DNA of 64,000 nt from an uncultured Clostridia bacterium (GTDB taxonomy: Bacteria; Bacillota; Clostridia; TANB77; CAG-508). Each line of letters opens with the position of its first letter. The stretch's first letter is position 1. Shown piece after piece: positions 32,537 to 42,003 of this stretch. Location of the stretch: assembly GCA_934167965.1 (NCBI GenBank), contig CAKPMJ010000005.1, positions 1-64,000 of the forward strand, read 5' to 3'. A model generated the notes under the pieces. That model was not told the DNA's origin. It ran no database searches and saw only the letters and a list, made by a program, of their open reading frames with translations. Made by a program: the position numbers and the translations under genes.

Positions 32537-34465
32537 TTATACATCTAGATTTTTTACATATTTTGCATTTTTTTGTATAAACTCTCTTCTTGGTTCTACT
32601 TCGTCTCCCATAAGAACATTAAATGTTTCATCTGCTTTAATAGCATCTTCCATTGTAACTTTTACTAATATTCTAGTTTCTGGGTTCATAGTTGTTTCCC
32701 ATAATTGTTCAGGGTTCATTTCTCCTAAACCTTTATATCTTTGTAGACCTAATTGATCTCTAGAAATTCCTTTTTCTTCTAATTCTTTATATGCATTATC
32801 TAAATCTTCATCTGTATAACAATATATATCTGTCATTCCTTTTTTAGATAATTTATATAGTGGTGGTTGTGCCAAATATACATTACCATTTTCAATCAAA
32901 GGTCTCATATATCTAAAGAAGAATGTTAATAATAATGTTCTAATATGTGCACCGTCTACGTCGGCATCTGCCATTATTATTACTTTTCCATATCTTATTT
33001 TTGTAATATCAAAATCTGCACCTATACCTGCACCAACTGCAACTATTACTGGATTTAATTTATCATTTCCATAAATTTTATCTGCTCTTGCTTTTTCTAC
33101 GTTCAACATTTTTCCCCAAAGTGGAAGTATTGCTTGGAACTTTCTATCTCTTCCTTGTTTTGCACTTCCTCCTGCAGAGTCTCCCTCGACTATATATACT
33201 TCACAATTCATAGGGTTTTTGTCACTACAATCTGCAAGTTTTCCTGGTAAAGTTGTTGTTTCTAAAGCACTTTTTCTTCTAACAAGTTCTCTTGCCTTTC
33301 TTGCTGCTTCCCTAGCTCTTGAAGCACTTATACATTTTTCAAGTACTGCTTTAGCAACTTGTGGATTTTCTTCTAAGAATGTTGATAATGCTTCATTTAC
33401 CATACTTTGAACAACACCTGTAACTTCACTGTTTCCTAATTTTGTTTTTGTTTGTCCTTCAAATTGAGGTTCTTTTACTTTTACAGAAACAACTGCAGTA
33501 ATTCCCTCTCTTATATCTTCACCTTGTAGATTTCCATCTTTATCTTTTAATATATTATGAGATCTTGCATAATCATTAAATACTTTTGTAAGCGCTCTCT
33601 TAAATCCTTCTAAGTGAGTACCTCCTTCTATTGTATTTATGTTATTAACAAATGTATATATATTCTCAGAATATGCTGTTGTATATTGTATTGCAATTTC
33701 TACTGGAACTTCTCCATTTTTTTCTATATATATTGGTTCTTTATTTATTTTTTCTTTATTTTTACTTAAAAATTCAACAAATGATTTTAATCCACCCTCA
33801 AAACAAAATTCTGATTTTTTAGGTGTTTCTTCTCTTTGATCTTCTATTGTTATTTTTAATCCTTTTGTTAAAAATGCAATTTCCCTCATTCTATTTTCTA
33901 AAGTATCAAAATCATAATCTGTTGTTTCAAATATTGTATCATCTGCTAAAAATCTAACTTTTGTTCCTGTCTTTTTTGAATCTCCAATTCTTTCAATATG
34001 CTTGTCTGTTTTTCCTCTTGCAAATCTCATTTGATATATTCCGCCATCTCTTTGAACAATAACTTCTGTCCATTCTGATAGAGCATTTACAACAGAAGCA
34101 CCAACTCCATGTAATCCTCCAGATACTTTATATCCACTATCTCCACCGAATTTTCCTCCAGCATGTAATACTGTATAAACTGTTTCAGCAGTAGATATTC
34201 CTGTTTTAGGATGTATTTCAACTGGTATTCCTCTACCATTATCTTCTACACTAACTATATTTCCTTTTTCTAATACTATATTTATTTCTGTACAATAACC
34301 TGCTAATGCTTCATCAACACAGTTATCTACTATTTCATAAACCATATGATGAAGACCTCTAACTGATGTACTTCCTATATACATACCAGGTCTTTTTCTT
34401 ACGGCTTCCAAACCTTCTAGTACTTGTATTTGTTCTGCACCATATTCGTGATTATATTTTTCCAT
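32537..34465 (-). CDS. gyrB: DNA gyrase subunit B
   Basis: This 642-residue protein has the GHKL ATPase (YEIVDNCVDEALAGY, GRGIPVEIHPKTG, GGLHGVGASVVNALS), a transducer domain, and a TOPRIM with EGDSAGGSA, LPLWGKMLNVEKA and DADVDGAHIRTL, ending in the usual RREFIQKNAK tail. Length and motifs fit gyrase B rather than ParE. GAGGAG precedes the ATG. It follows recF in the leftward origin cluster. gyrA, commonly next, is absent from this end; the candidate RNA and the variable genes are found instead. Confidence 0.95.
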   Translation of the reverse strand: MEKYNHEYGAEQIQVLEGLEAVRKRPGMYIGSTSVRGLHHMVYEIVDNCVDEALAGYCTEINIVLEKGNIVSVEDNGRGIPVEIHPKTGISTAETVYTVLHAGGKFGGDSGYKVSGGLHGVGASVVNALSEWTEVIVQRDGGIYQMRFARGKTDKHIERIGDSKKTGTKVRFLADDTIFETTDYDFDTLENRMREIAFLTKGLKITIEDQREETPKKSEFCFEGGLKSFVEFLSKNKEKINKEPIYIEKNGEVPVEIAIQYTTAYSENIYTFVNNINTIEGGTHLEGFKRALTKVFNDYARSHNILKDKDGNLQGEDIREGITAVVSVKVKEPQFEGQTKTKLGNSEVTGVVQSMVNEALSTFLEENPQVAKAVLEKCISASRAREAARKARELVRRKSALETTTLPGKLADCSDKNPMNCEVYIVEGDSAGGSAKQGRDRKFQAILPLWGKMLNVEKARADKIYGNDKLNPVIVAVGAGIGADFDITKIRYGKVIIMADADVDGAHIRTLLLTFFFRYMRPLIENGNVYLAQPPLYKLSKKGMTDIYCYTDEDLDNAYKELEEKGISRDQLGLQRYKGLGEMNPEQLWETTMNPETRILVKVTMEDAIKADETFNVLMGDEVEPRREFIQKNAKYVKNLDV

Positions 34466-34539
34466 ATTGTCTCCTCTTTTCTCGATATTATTTCTACTAT
34501 TATATAATAATTGTAAATTTTAATTTTGTCAAATATTTT

Positions 34540-35598
34540 TTAATTAATTTTTCCATTTATTACATTAAAATAGCTACAATTTACATTTTTTAATTCAAAT
34601 TTATCTGTACACGTAATAATAACTTGTGTATCTTTAATATTTTCTAAAAAATTTCTTCTTCTTTGTTCATCTAATTCTGACATAAAATCATCTAATAATA
34701 AAATAGGATTTTCTCCAATTTCATCATATATAACTTGTAATTCTGAAAGTTTTAATGAAAGAATTGCAGTTCTATGTTGTCCTTGTGAACCATAAACATT
34801 AACTGGAATATCATTTATAAAAATTGTAAAATCATCTCTATGAATTCCTTTTGTTGTATATCCTTTTATTATATCTAATTTTTTTCTTGTTTTTAATAAT
34901 TCTAAAAATTTATTTTTATCTTCACAATCTGATTTATATTCTATATTTATTTCTTCTTTATTATTAGTAATATTTTTATGAATATTTTTTATTTTATTTT
35001 TAATTTTTTCAATAAATTCTTTTCTATATAAATAAACTTGATATCCATATTCAGCTAATTGTTCATCCCAAACTTCTAATAAATTATCATTTTTATTTTC
35101 TACATTTTTTAAATAATTATTTCTTTCCTCTAGAGTTTTTAAATATATATTATATATATGCATATATTTTGGTTTTAATTGACTAATCATAATATCTAAA
35201 AATTTTCTTCTATTTTGAGGACCACCTTTTAAAATATTTATATCATCTGGAGTAAAAATTACTACATTTATATTTCCTAATAATTCACTTAATTTTTTAA
35301 TTTTAATTCCATTTATAAAAATACTTTTTTTATTTTCTATATTTATTTTTATTTTTCCATCTCTATCTGATTTTTCATAATTTAATTCTATATCACAATT
35401 TTTTTCATTAAATTTAATTAATTCTTTTTCTTTATTTGTTCTAAAAGATTTTCCTATACTACTTAAAAAAATTGCTTCTATTATATTTGTTTTTCCTTGT
35501 GCATTTTCTCCATAAAAAATATTAATATTTTTATTTAAATTAATTTCTTCATTTTTATAATTCCTAAAATTATTAATTTTAATTTTATTTATCCACAT
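34540..35598 (-). CDS. recF: DNA replication and repair protein RecF
   Basis: This 352-residue SMC-like ATPase has Walker A GENAQGKTNIIEAIF (near residue 30), the GPQNRRKFLDIMISQ region, a signature VYGSQGQHRTAILSLKLSEL and Walker B ILLLDDFMSELD. It loads RecA at gapped DNA with RecO and RecR. I place the start at ATG 35598 (MWINKIKINNF) because GGAG lies six bases upstream and RecF normally begins there; longer frames to 35655 have no site. The S4-domain gene often found between dnaN and recF is missing. Confidence 0.93.
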   Translation of the reverse strand: MWINKIKINNFRNYKNEEINLNKNINIFYGENAQGKTNIIEAIFLSSIGKSFRTNKEKELIKFNEKNCDIELNYEKSDRDGKIKINIENKKSIFINGIKIKKLSELLGNINVVIFTPDDINILKGGPQNRRKFLDIMISQLKPKYMHIYNIYLKTLEERNNYLKNVENKNDNLLEVWDEQLAEYGYQVYLYRKEFIEKIKNKIKNIHKNITNNKEEINIEYKSDCEDKNKFLELLKTRKKLDIIKGYTTKGIHRDDFTIFINDIPVNVYGSQGQHRTAILSLKLSELQVIYDEIGENPILLLDDFMSELDEQRRRNFLENIKDTQVIITCTDKFELKNVNCSYFNVINGKIN

Positions 35599-35660
35599 AT
35601 TGTTCTCCATTTGTTTATAACTTTTTTGATTTATTTTTAATTCTATATTTTCCATATAGA

Positions 35661-35807
35661 TTTTTCTCTATTTTTTACAGCTCATTTTAAGGCAAATTTG
35701 TTTAAAAATATATTTTTATCTCTTTATATATTTTTTTATTTTTTTTTAACTATTTTTTGCTATTTTTTTCATTTTATATTTAATTAATTATTTATTTATT
35801 TTTTTAT
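35661..35807. repeat. Direct repeat copy A, recF-dnaN gap
   Basis: It aligns with 35896-36045 over almost the whole length, sharing the core CATTTTAAGGCAAATT and TTTTATCTCTTTATATATTT. The copies differ at scattered bases, so the duplication is not recent. Confidence 0.7.
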
Positions 35808-35895
35808 AAAAAAATATTTAGAATAATTAATTTATAATTATTTTATTTATTATCAAATTTTATATGTTTTTAATATATAAAAAATCGCTATATAA

Positions 35896-36045
35896 AATTT
35901 TCTCGATTTTTTACAGACCATTTTAAGGCAAATTCGTCTAAAAACATATTTTTATCTCTTTATATATTTTTTTATCTTTTTTTTACTATTTTTTGCTAAT
36001 TTTTCCATATTTTTTATTTAATTAATTTTCTATTTATTTTTTTAA
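35896..36045. repeat. Direct repeat copy B, recF-dnaN gap
   Basis: This is the second copy. On the minus strand it contains a 17-codon frame starting MFLDEFALKW, but the other copy has a stop in that frame, so coding is doubtful. Confidence 0.7.
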
Positions 36046-36160
36046 TGTTAAATTATATTATTAAAAAATAAAAATGCCTTATTTTCGATTCTAGCGCTTC
36101 GTTTTTCAGCGTTATCCACTTTTTGTCTATAACTTGTGGATAACTTTTTCAAAATAAAAG

Positions 36161-36190
36161 GGTAAGAGAATATATCCTCTTACCTTTTTT
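36161..36190 (-). terminator. Terminator of dnaN
   Basis: GGTAAGAG (36161-36168) pairs with CTCTTACC (36177-36184), followed leftward by CCCTTTTATTTT. Thus recF is probably not simply co-transcribed with dnaN. Confidence 0.8.
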
Positions 36191-36194
36191 ATTT

Positions 36195-37313
36195 TTATTC
36201 ATTTTTTAATCTTATTGGTAAAATCATATAAACATAATCATTATTTTCAGTTGACTTAACCAAACAAGGTGATATATTACTTCCAAACTCTACAAAAATT
36301 TCTTCATCATCAATTGCTTTTAAACAATCTAAGAAATATCTAGGATTAAATCCTGCCTCTAAATATTTTCCTTCAGTTGAGATAAATACTTCCTCTTTTG
36401 CATCTCCTGTTTGATTCGTACAAGAGATCGTCATTTTTCCAATATCAACTGAAACTTTTACTGGATATTTTTTCTCTTTTTCTATACTTGATGAAGATAT
36501 TAAACTAATTCTTTCAAAACTATCTAGTAAACTATTTCTATTTACTCTTACTCTTGTTTGCCAATTATCTGGAATTACAGACGCATAATTTAAAAATTCT
36601 CCATCTAATATTCTAGTAACAAGCTTACAATTTTCCATTTCAAAAAGTGCTTGATTTTTTGAAACTCCTATTTTTATTTCTTCAAATGAATCTGTTAAAA
36701 TCTTTATAACTTCATTTAATGTTTTTGCAGGAATAACTGCTTTGAAATCATTTACTTGTACTGGTAAATTTATTGTTCTTAATGCTAATCTAAATCCATC
36801 AATTGCAACAACATTTAATCTATTATTTTTTATTTCAAATAAACATCCTGAAAATATTGGTCTATTTTCATCATTGCTTACTGCAAATATTGTTTTTCTA
36901 ATCATATTTTTTAATGCACTTTGTTCTAAAGTAACTGAATGTTCAATTTCTATCTTTGGAAGTTCTGGGAATTCATCCGGATTCATAGTTGCTAATTTGT
37001 ATAATGCTCCTTCACATTCTATAATTAATAAATTATTTTCATTTACGCTTATATTAATTTCTGAATCAGGTAATTTTCTTATAATTTCTGTAAACATAGT
37101 TGCATTAACAACTGTACTTCCTTGTTCTATTATTTCACAATTCATTGTATATTCTATACCAATTTCTAAATCATATGTTGTAAGTTTTATTTCATTATCA
37201 TTTGTTTGAATTAATATACCTTCTAATATTGGCATTGTTGTTTTAGAAGCTACTCCTTTAACTACGGAGTTAAGAGCTTTAGTTAATGTGTCTTTATAAC
37301 AAACGAATTTCAT
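36195..37313 (-). CDS. dnaN: DNA polymerase III beta sliding clamp
   Basis: This 372-residue clamp of typical length has three repeated domains. Recognisable parts are LNSVVKGVASKTTMPILEGI at the start, PIFSGCLFEI in the middle domain and the C-terminal YMILPIRLKNE close to the consensus YLxxPxRL. It forms the ring that tethers the replicative polymerase. ATG 37313 (MKFVCYK) is preferred, with AAAGGATG upstream; an ATG at 37322 lies inside that site. It follows dnaA across the origin unwinding region. Confidence 0.95.
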   Translation of the reverse strand: MKFVCYKDTLTKALNSVVKGVASKTTMPILEGILIQTNDNEIKLTTYDLEIGIEYTMNCEIIEQGSTVVNATMFTEIIRKLPDSEINISVNENNLLIIECEGALYKLATMNPDEFPELPKIEIEHSVTLEQSALKNMIRKTIFAVSNDENRPIFSGCLFEIKNNRLNVVAIDGFRLALRTINLPVQVNDFKAVIPAKTLNEVIKILTDSFEEIKIGVSKNQALFEMENCKLVTRILDGEFLNYASVIPDNWQTRVRVNRNSLLDSFERISLISSSSIEKEKKYPVKVSVDIGKMTISCTNQTGDAKEEVFISTEGKYLEAGFNPRYFLDCLKAIDDEEIFVEFGSNISPCLVKSTENNDYVYMILPIRLKNE

Positions 37314-37669
37314 TTTTATCATCCTTTCATTTTTTTGTTTGCTGATGCTATAATATATATTTAATATAATTAATATATTTAGTAGTAGTAGTAGTAGATG
37401 CTGTGGAAAGTGTGGAAAACTATGTGGAAAGTTTATATCCCTATGGTTTTCGGTATGGATAATTCTGTGGAAAACATACCCTACTTATCCACAGTATCCA
37501 CATTTTATTGTGGAAAATGAGTTATTAACATTTTATTAACACGTTTTCCACAACATGGGTGTGGATATCTAATCTATTGTTTCCGTAGGAATGGAAAGCA
37601 AATTTGTTATCGAACGAAAATTCTTCAAACATAAATTTTAAAAATTTTAGTTTTTTATTTATATTTCAA
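37314..37669. other. oriC: Replication origin: dnaA-dnaN region with unwinding element
   Basis: At least eight DnaA-box-like 9-mers are present: TGTGGAAAG 37402, TGTGGAAAA 37411, TGTGGAAAG 37423, TATGGATAA 37454, TGTGGAAAA 37466, TTATCCACA 37485, TGTGGAAAA 37509 and TTTTCCACA 37544. Next to the first is a run of six TAG trinucleotides (37380-37397), then pure AT sequence (37345-37379). This order of boxes, DnaA-trios and AT-rich stretch is the basal unwinding system known from Bacillus. Confidence 0.9.
37380..37397. repeat. DnaA-trio array, (TAG)6
   Basis: Six uninterrupted TAG repeats stand four bases from two adjoining DnaA boxes and directly against the AT-rich unwinding region. Trio repeats guide DnaA onto single strands in Bacillota. 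Confidence 0.85.
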
Positions 37670-39019
37670 TTACTCGTTATTTAAGATAATGTTTTTCACA
37701 CTTTCCACAATTAATTTTGTATTTGTTTTTTCTTTAATTTCTTTGTCTATTTTTTTATAAGCATGCATTACTGTCGAATGGTCACGTTTTCCAAAGTCTA
37801 TTCCTATCTGTGGAAAAGACATATTAGCTACTTCTCTGCATAGATACATTGCAATTTGCCTTGGAAAAGCAATATCATTTGACCTCTTTTCCCCTGCTAA
37901 TTCTTTTTTGTCTATACTAAAATATTTAGCTACAGTTTCTTGTATAAACTCTGATGAGATTACCTTTTCTCTTTTTGATATAAATTCATTTATAATGTTT
38001 TCTGCAAGTTCTATTGTAATTGGACTATGTGTTAATGATGCTCTTGCAACTATTTTATTGAATACTCCTTCAAGTTCTCTAATATTTGAATCTATCTTTG
38101 TAGCTATGTTTGCTAATATTGAATCATCAATTATTATACTTTCATCTAAGGCTTTTTTTCTAAGTATAGCAACTCTTGTTTCATAATCCGGACAAGATAT
38201 ATCTGCTAAAAGCCCCCATTCAAACCTTGATTTTAACCTATCTTCCAAAAATGGAATATCTCTTGGTGGCTTATCACTTGAGATTATTATTTGTTTTCCG
38301 TTTTCATATAATGTGTTAAATGTGTGGAAAAATTCTTCTTGCACTCTTTCCTTTTTAGCAATAAATTGAATATCATCTATAAGTAAAGCATCTGCATTTC
38401 TGTATTTGTTTCTAAATGGATCGTTTTTTCCATCTCTTATTGAGTTAATTAATTGATTTGTAAACTTTTCAGATGTTACATATACAATATTCATCGTTCT
38501 GTTATTATGTAATATACGATTTCCTATTGCTTGCATTAAGTGAGTTTTTCCGAGTCCAACTCCTCCATAAATGAAAAGTGGATTATAAGTTTTTGCTGGA
38601 TTATCTCCTACAGCTAATGCTGCTGCATGTGCAAATCTATTATTATTTCCTACAACAAATGTATCAAATGTATATTTGGGATTTAAAGATTGATTTGAAT
38701 AATCTATTTCTTCTTCTGTTTTTGTTTCTGCTATGACTTCGTTATTTACATCGTTATCATCACTATCTAAGGCGTGTACAGAGAATGTAAAATCTCTATT
38801 AGTAATATATTTTAATGCATTTAAAAGAAGACTTGCATATCTAGTTTCTGCTGGTTCTTTGACATAATGAGAATCACATTTAAAAACTATATGTGTTCCA
38901 TTTATTGATTCAAAACTAAGTGGAGCGATGTATGTAGAGTAAGTTATAAAGGGTATTTCTTTGCTCAGCACTTCTTGCAATTTATCAACTAGAGCTTTTC
39001 CGTCCATAGTTGAATCCAT
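37670..39019 (-). CDS. dnaA: Chromosomal replication initiator DnaA
   Basis: This 449-residue protein has domain I (1-85), an acidic linker (about 95-115), AAA+ (YTFDTFVVGNNNRFAHAAAL, Walker A GGVGLGKTHLMQA, Walker B ALLIDDIQF) and domain IV with the signature FGKRDHSTVMHAYKKI for DnaA-box binding. AAGGAGG precedes the ATG. Clusters of DnaA boxes lie on both sides of the gene, so it is bracketed by a bipartite origin and probably autoregulated. Confidence 0.97.
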   Translation of the reverse strand: MDSTMDGKALVDKLQEVLSKEIPFITYSTYIAPLSFESINGTHIVFKCDSHYVKEPAETRYASLLLNALKYITNRDFTFSVHALDSDDNDVNNEVIAETKTEEEIDYSNQSLNPKYTFDTFVVGNNNRFAHAAALAVGDNPAKTYNPLFIYGGVGLGKTHLMQAIGNRILHNNRTMNIVYVTSEKFTNQLINSIRDGKNDPFRNKYRNADALLIDDIQFIAKKERVQEEFFHTFNTLYENGKQIIISSDKPPRDIPFLEDRLKSRFEWGLLADISCPDYETRVAILRKKALDESIIIDDSILANIATKIDSNIRELEGVFNKIVARASLTHSPITIELAENIINEFISKREKVISSEFIQETVAKYFSIDKKELAGEKRSNDIAFPRQIAMYLCREVANMSFPQIGIDFGKRDHSTVMHAYKKIDKEIKEKTNTKLIVESVKNIILNNE

Positions 39020-39543
39020 AAAAAACCTCCTTTTCTGACAGTTTGTCTGTTATTTATATATATCAATAAAATGTAACTAATTATGTAACATTTTATAAAA
39101 ATATCGATGAAAAAATTATCCACAAAGTTTTCCACAGTTGTTGATAACTTTGTAATGTTTCTGTAAAAAAACTCATTTCATTCGAACAAAGATTTTTGAC
39201 TTAAAACCATTCGAATAAGCTGTTTTACTAAAAATCAAAATTGAAAATTAAATTTGAAAATTTTTGTGGAAAGTTTTAAACAATTTGTTAAAAAATTGTG
39301 GATAACTTTTTTAGAATTTACAAATTTTTGAAATTTTCACTTGATAAAAAAGTTATACAACATTTTTTTTCAAAATGCAACAAAAAAATGAAAAAATATA
39401 AAAAAAACATCTTAAAACCCTTATTTCCTTAAGAAAAAATAAAAAAATAAAAAAATCCATTGACATTTTAGGGATTTGAATGTATAATAATTACACTTGC
39501 GTTAAAAAAACAATGCAAAATAGATTTAGGAGGTGCTTTAAGG
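39020..39543. other. dnaA-rpmH intergenic region: second origin cluster and promoters
   Basis: DnaA-box-like sites are TTATCCACA (39116), TTTTCCACA (39128), TGTGGAAAG (39265) and TGTGGATAA (39297). The rpmH promoter is TTGACA (39460-39465) with TATAAT (39483-39488), spacer 17. The central part is A/T runs without genes. It is probably the second half of a bipartite origin. Confidence 0.8.
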
Positions 39544-39678
39544 ATGAAAATGACATTTCAACCTAAAAAAAGACAAGCAAAAAAAGAACACGGATTTTTG
39601 AAAAGAATGTCAACAAGAGCAGGAAGAAACGTATTAAAGGCTAGACGTGCAAAAGGAAGAAAAAATATTTGTGCTTAA
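39544..39678 (+). CDS. rpmH: 50S ribosomal protein L34
   Basis: This 44-residue basic protein reads MKMTFQPKKRQAKKEHGFLK..., the standard L34 pattern, ending GRKNICA where most relatives have GRKxLxA. GGAGG is present, 10-12 bases upstream. It is the first gene of the rightward rpmH-rnpA-yidD-yidC-jag cluster. Confidence 0.95.
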   Translation: MKMTFQPKKRQAKKEHGFLKRMSTRAGRNVLKARRAKGRKNICA

Positions 39679-39706
39679 TTTATAAAGCAGGGAATGATAT
39701 TGTTAA

Positions 39707-40048
39707 ATGAAAAAAACGAAAATGTTAAAAAAAAATTATGAATTTAATATGGTATTTTCAAAAGGCAAATATTATTCAGGTAAAACTATAGAGGCTTTTA
39801 TCCTAGATAATAAAACAAAAAATAATTATTTAGGATTAGCTGTAAGCACTAAAAGTGGTAAGGCATATCAAAGAAATCATGTAAAAAGGTTGCTAAGAGA
39901 AAGCTATTATAGATTAGAGAACCAAGTTAAAGATGGTTATACAGTAATTTTTTTGTGGAAGAAAAAGTGTGATATAAAAACAGCCCAGTTTTATCAAGTA
40001 AAAGAAGATATGGAGAAAATACTAAAAAGTTCAGATATAAGTGTTTAA
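39707..40048 (+). CDS. rnpA: Ribonuclease P protein component
   Basis: This 113-residue protein carries the RNase P protein signature RNHVKRLLRESYY and the N-terminal NYEFNMVFSKGKYYSGK. It binds the RNase P RNA to mature tRNA 5' ends. The spacing from the AGGG site to the ATG is long; later in-frame ATGs have no better site. yidD begins three bases after its stop. Confidence 0.93.
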   Translation: MKKTKMLKKNYEFNMVFSKGKYYSGKTIEAFILDNKTKNNYLGLAVSTKSGKAYQRNHVKRLLRESYYRLENQVKDGYTVIFLWKKKCDIKTAQFYQVKEDMEKILKSSDISV

Positions 40049-40050
40049 AA

Positions 40051-40269
40051 ATGAAAAAGTCATTAATAAAAATAATTGAATTTTATCAAAAGCATATATC
40101 ATTATGGCTAGAAAGCAAAAATGTAAGATGTAAATTCTACCCAAGTTGTTCAGAATATACAAAACAGGCAATAGAAAAGTATGGAGCTTTAAAAGGTTGT
40201 AGATTAGGAATATGTAGAATTTTAAGATGTAATCCATTTTCAAAAGGTGGATATGATCCTTTAAAATAA
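40051..40269 (+). CDS. yidD: Membrane protein insertion efficiency factor YidD
   Basis: This 72-residue protein has CKFYPSCSEYTKQAIEKYGA, then RILRCNPFSKGGYDP, the full YidD signature with its conserved Cys residues. It assists YidC-mediated insertion at the inner membrane face. It is coupled to rnpA. Confidence 0.95.
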   Translation: MKKSLIKIIEFYQKHISLWLESKNVRCKFYPSCSEYTKQAIEKYGALKGCRLGICRILRCNPFSKGGYDPLK

Positions 40270-40288
40270 ATAACCTGGAGGGTTTGGC

Positions 40289-41215
40289 ATGAGTATATTA
40301 TATTTCTTTGCTAAAATCTTTGGATATGTACTTAATTTCTTGTATCAATTAATTGGAAATTATGGTGTTGCTATAATTTTATTTTCAATTTTAGTAAAAT
40401 TATTAACAATTCCTATATCAATAAAACAACAACGAACAATGAAAAAAAGTGCTAAAATTCAAGAAGAGATGAAGCAAATACAGTTTAAGTATAAAAATGA
40501 TCCGGAAAAAATGAACCAAGAAGTTATGGCATTATATAAAAGAGAGAACATGAGTCCTTTTTCAGGATGTTTAAGTTCTATAGTTCAAATAATTTTGTTA
40601 TTATCAGTATTTATACTTGTACAATCACCATTAACATATATGGTAAAATTAGATTCACAAGTAATAAATCAATTAGATACAATTGCAAATCAAAGTCAAG
40701 TATCAAATAGTAGATATAAAGAAATACAGGTAATTCAATATGTAAGAACTCTTAAAAACGAAGAATCCGTAAGCGAAGAAGAACAAGATGATAATTATAA
40801 ATTAATAAATCAGTATAAAGATAAAGTAAATTTAAACATGGACTTTTTAGGAATAGATTTAAGTGCTGTTCCAACTCAAAATTTATCTGATTGGAAAACA
40901 CTTGTAATACCAATTTTATATGTTATTACATCATTTATATCTATTAGAATGACAACAAATATGCAAAATAATAAAAAAGATAAAAAGCTTATAACTGATG
41001 GAAATGAAGAAAAGAAAGAAGAAGAATATAATCCAATGCTAGAAGCTAATAAAAGTATGTCATGGTTTATGCCATTGATGTCAGTATCTATAGCAATCAT
41101 AGCACCATTGGGATTAGCATTATATTGGCTTATGAATAATCTTCTATCAATAACAGAAAGAATTGTTTTAAATAAAGTATTAAAAAAAGAAGAGGAGGCA
41201 ACTGAAAATGCCTAA
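40289..41215 (+). CDS. yidC: Membrane protein insertase YidC/Oxa1/SpoIIIJ
   Basis: This 308-residue Gram-positive-length insertase has hydrophobic helices at about 25-45, 95-120, 205-225 and 250-290, with the cytoplasmic loop IPISIKQQRTMKKSAKIQEE and QFKYKNDPEKMNQEVMALYK. A charged loop (about 150-180 and 215-240) is enriched in Glu and Lys. There is no lipobox at the N-terminus. GGAGGG precedes the ATG. It overlaps jag by eight bases. Confidence 0.93.
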   Translation: MSILYFFAKIFGYVLNFLYQLIGNYGVAIILFSILVKLLTIPISIKQQRTMKKSAKIQEEMKQIQFKYKNDPEKMNQEVMALYKRENMSPFSGCLSSIVQIILLLSVFILVQSPLTYMVKLDSQVINQLDTIANQSQVSNSRYKEIQVIQYVRTLKNEESVSEEEQDDNYKLINQYKDKVNLNMDFLGIDLSAVPTQNLSDWKTLVIPILYVITSFISIRMTTNMQNNKKDKKLITDGNEEKKEEEYNPMLEANKSMSWFMPLMSVSIAIIAPLGLALYWLMNNLLSITERIVLNKVLKKEEEATENA

Positions 41216-41918
41216 TAGTATTATTGCAGAAGGAAAGACTACTAATGAAGCTATAGAAAACGGATTAGAAAAATTGAAAGTAAATAAAAGTCAAGTAGAA
41301 ATAAAAGTTCTTGAAAGCGAAGATAAAAGAAGCTTTTTTAGTATTTTAGCTCCAAGAGTAGTTAAAGTTGAATTAACAGTAAAAGAAGATGTTAAAGAAA
41401 ATAAAGCAGAAAAAAATAATGATACTATCGTAAAAAAAGAGTTAAAAGAAATATCTAGTGAAGATTTAGAAAAAGCAGAAAAAAACTTACAAGCATTTTT
41501 TGAAGAGTTTGGAAAATCACTAGGTACAGAAATAGATTATAAAATTGAGAAAAATCAATATGGTTTAAATGTTGATTTACATGGGGAAAATATAGGATTT
41601 TTAATTGGATATAGGGGAGAAACACTATATGCATTCCAAAGTATATTATCTTCAATTGCTTCTAAAGGCTTAGACTTAAGAGTTAGATTAATATTAGACA
41701 TAGAGGGATATAAAGCAAAAAGAGAAAAAACATTGGAAGATTTAGCTCAAAAAATAGCAAGAACAGTTGTAAAAACAAGAAGAGAAGTTACTTTAGAACC
41801 TATGCAAGCATATGAAAGAAAAATAATACATTCAGCATTGCAAAATTCTACAAAAGTAACGACAAGAAGTATTGGGGAAGAGCCAAGAAGAAGAGTTGTA
41901 ATAAGTTTAAAAAAATAA
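41208..41918 (+). CDS. jag: RNA-binding protein Jag/KhpB
   Basis: This 236-residue protein has a Jag-N domain (1-55; EGKTTNEAIENGLEKLKV, SFFSILAPRVVKVE), an acidic linker, a KH domain (IGFLIGYRGETLYAFQSILS, about 120-165) and an R3H domain with EPMQAYERKIIHSAL and IGEEPRRRVVISLK at the end. It acts with KhpA in RNA-based control of cell elongation and division in Gram-positives. Confidence 0.93.
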   Translation: MPNSIIAEGKTTNEAIENGLEKLKVNKSQVEIKVLESEDKRSFFSILAPRVVKVELTVKEDVKENKAEKNNDTIVKKELKEISSEDLEKAEKNLQAFFEEFGKSLGTEIDYKIEKNQYGLNVDLHGENIGFLIGYRGETLYAFQSILSSIASKGLDLRVRLILDIEGYKAKREKTLEDLAQKIARTVVKTRREVTLEPMQAYERKIIHSALQNSTKVTTRSIGEEPRRRVVISLKK

Positions 41919-41934
41919 ATATGTAATAAATCAG

Positions 41935-41990
41935 AAGTCAAAGTTCAGATTTAGTCTTAATGGATTAATTGTAACTTTGACTTTATTTTT
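41935..41990 (+). terminator. Terminator after jag
   Basis: AAGTCAAAGTT (41935-41945) pairs with AACTTTGACTT (41973-41983) and is followed by TATTTTTT. The long loop may hold a second hairpin. Confidence 0.7.
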
Positions 41991-42003
41991 TAAGGAGGTT
42001 TTT

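Larger units (their letters stand above)
35599..36194. other. recF-dnaN intergenic region with a ~150-bp direct duplication
   Basis: There is no supported gene. Two related copies (about 35661-35807 and 35896-36045) share TTTTAAGGCAAATT and long T-rich tracts. DnaA-box-like 9-mers TTATCCACT (36112-36120) and TGTGGATAA (36135-36143) are at the dnaN side. Confidence 0.65.

Noticed and set aside
35896..36045. 17-codon leader peptide in the recF-dnaN gap
   Set aside because: The paired repeat copy has a stop in the same frame and there is no ribosome-binding site.
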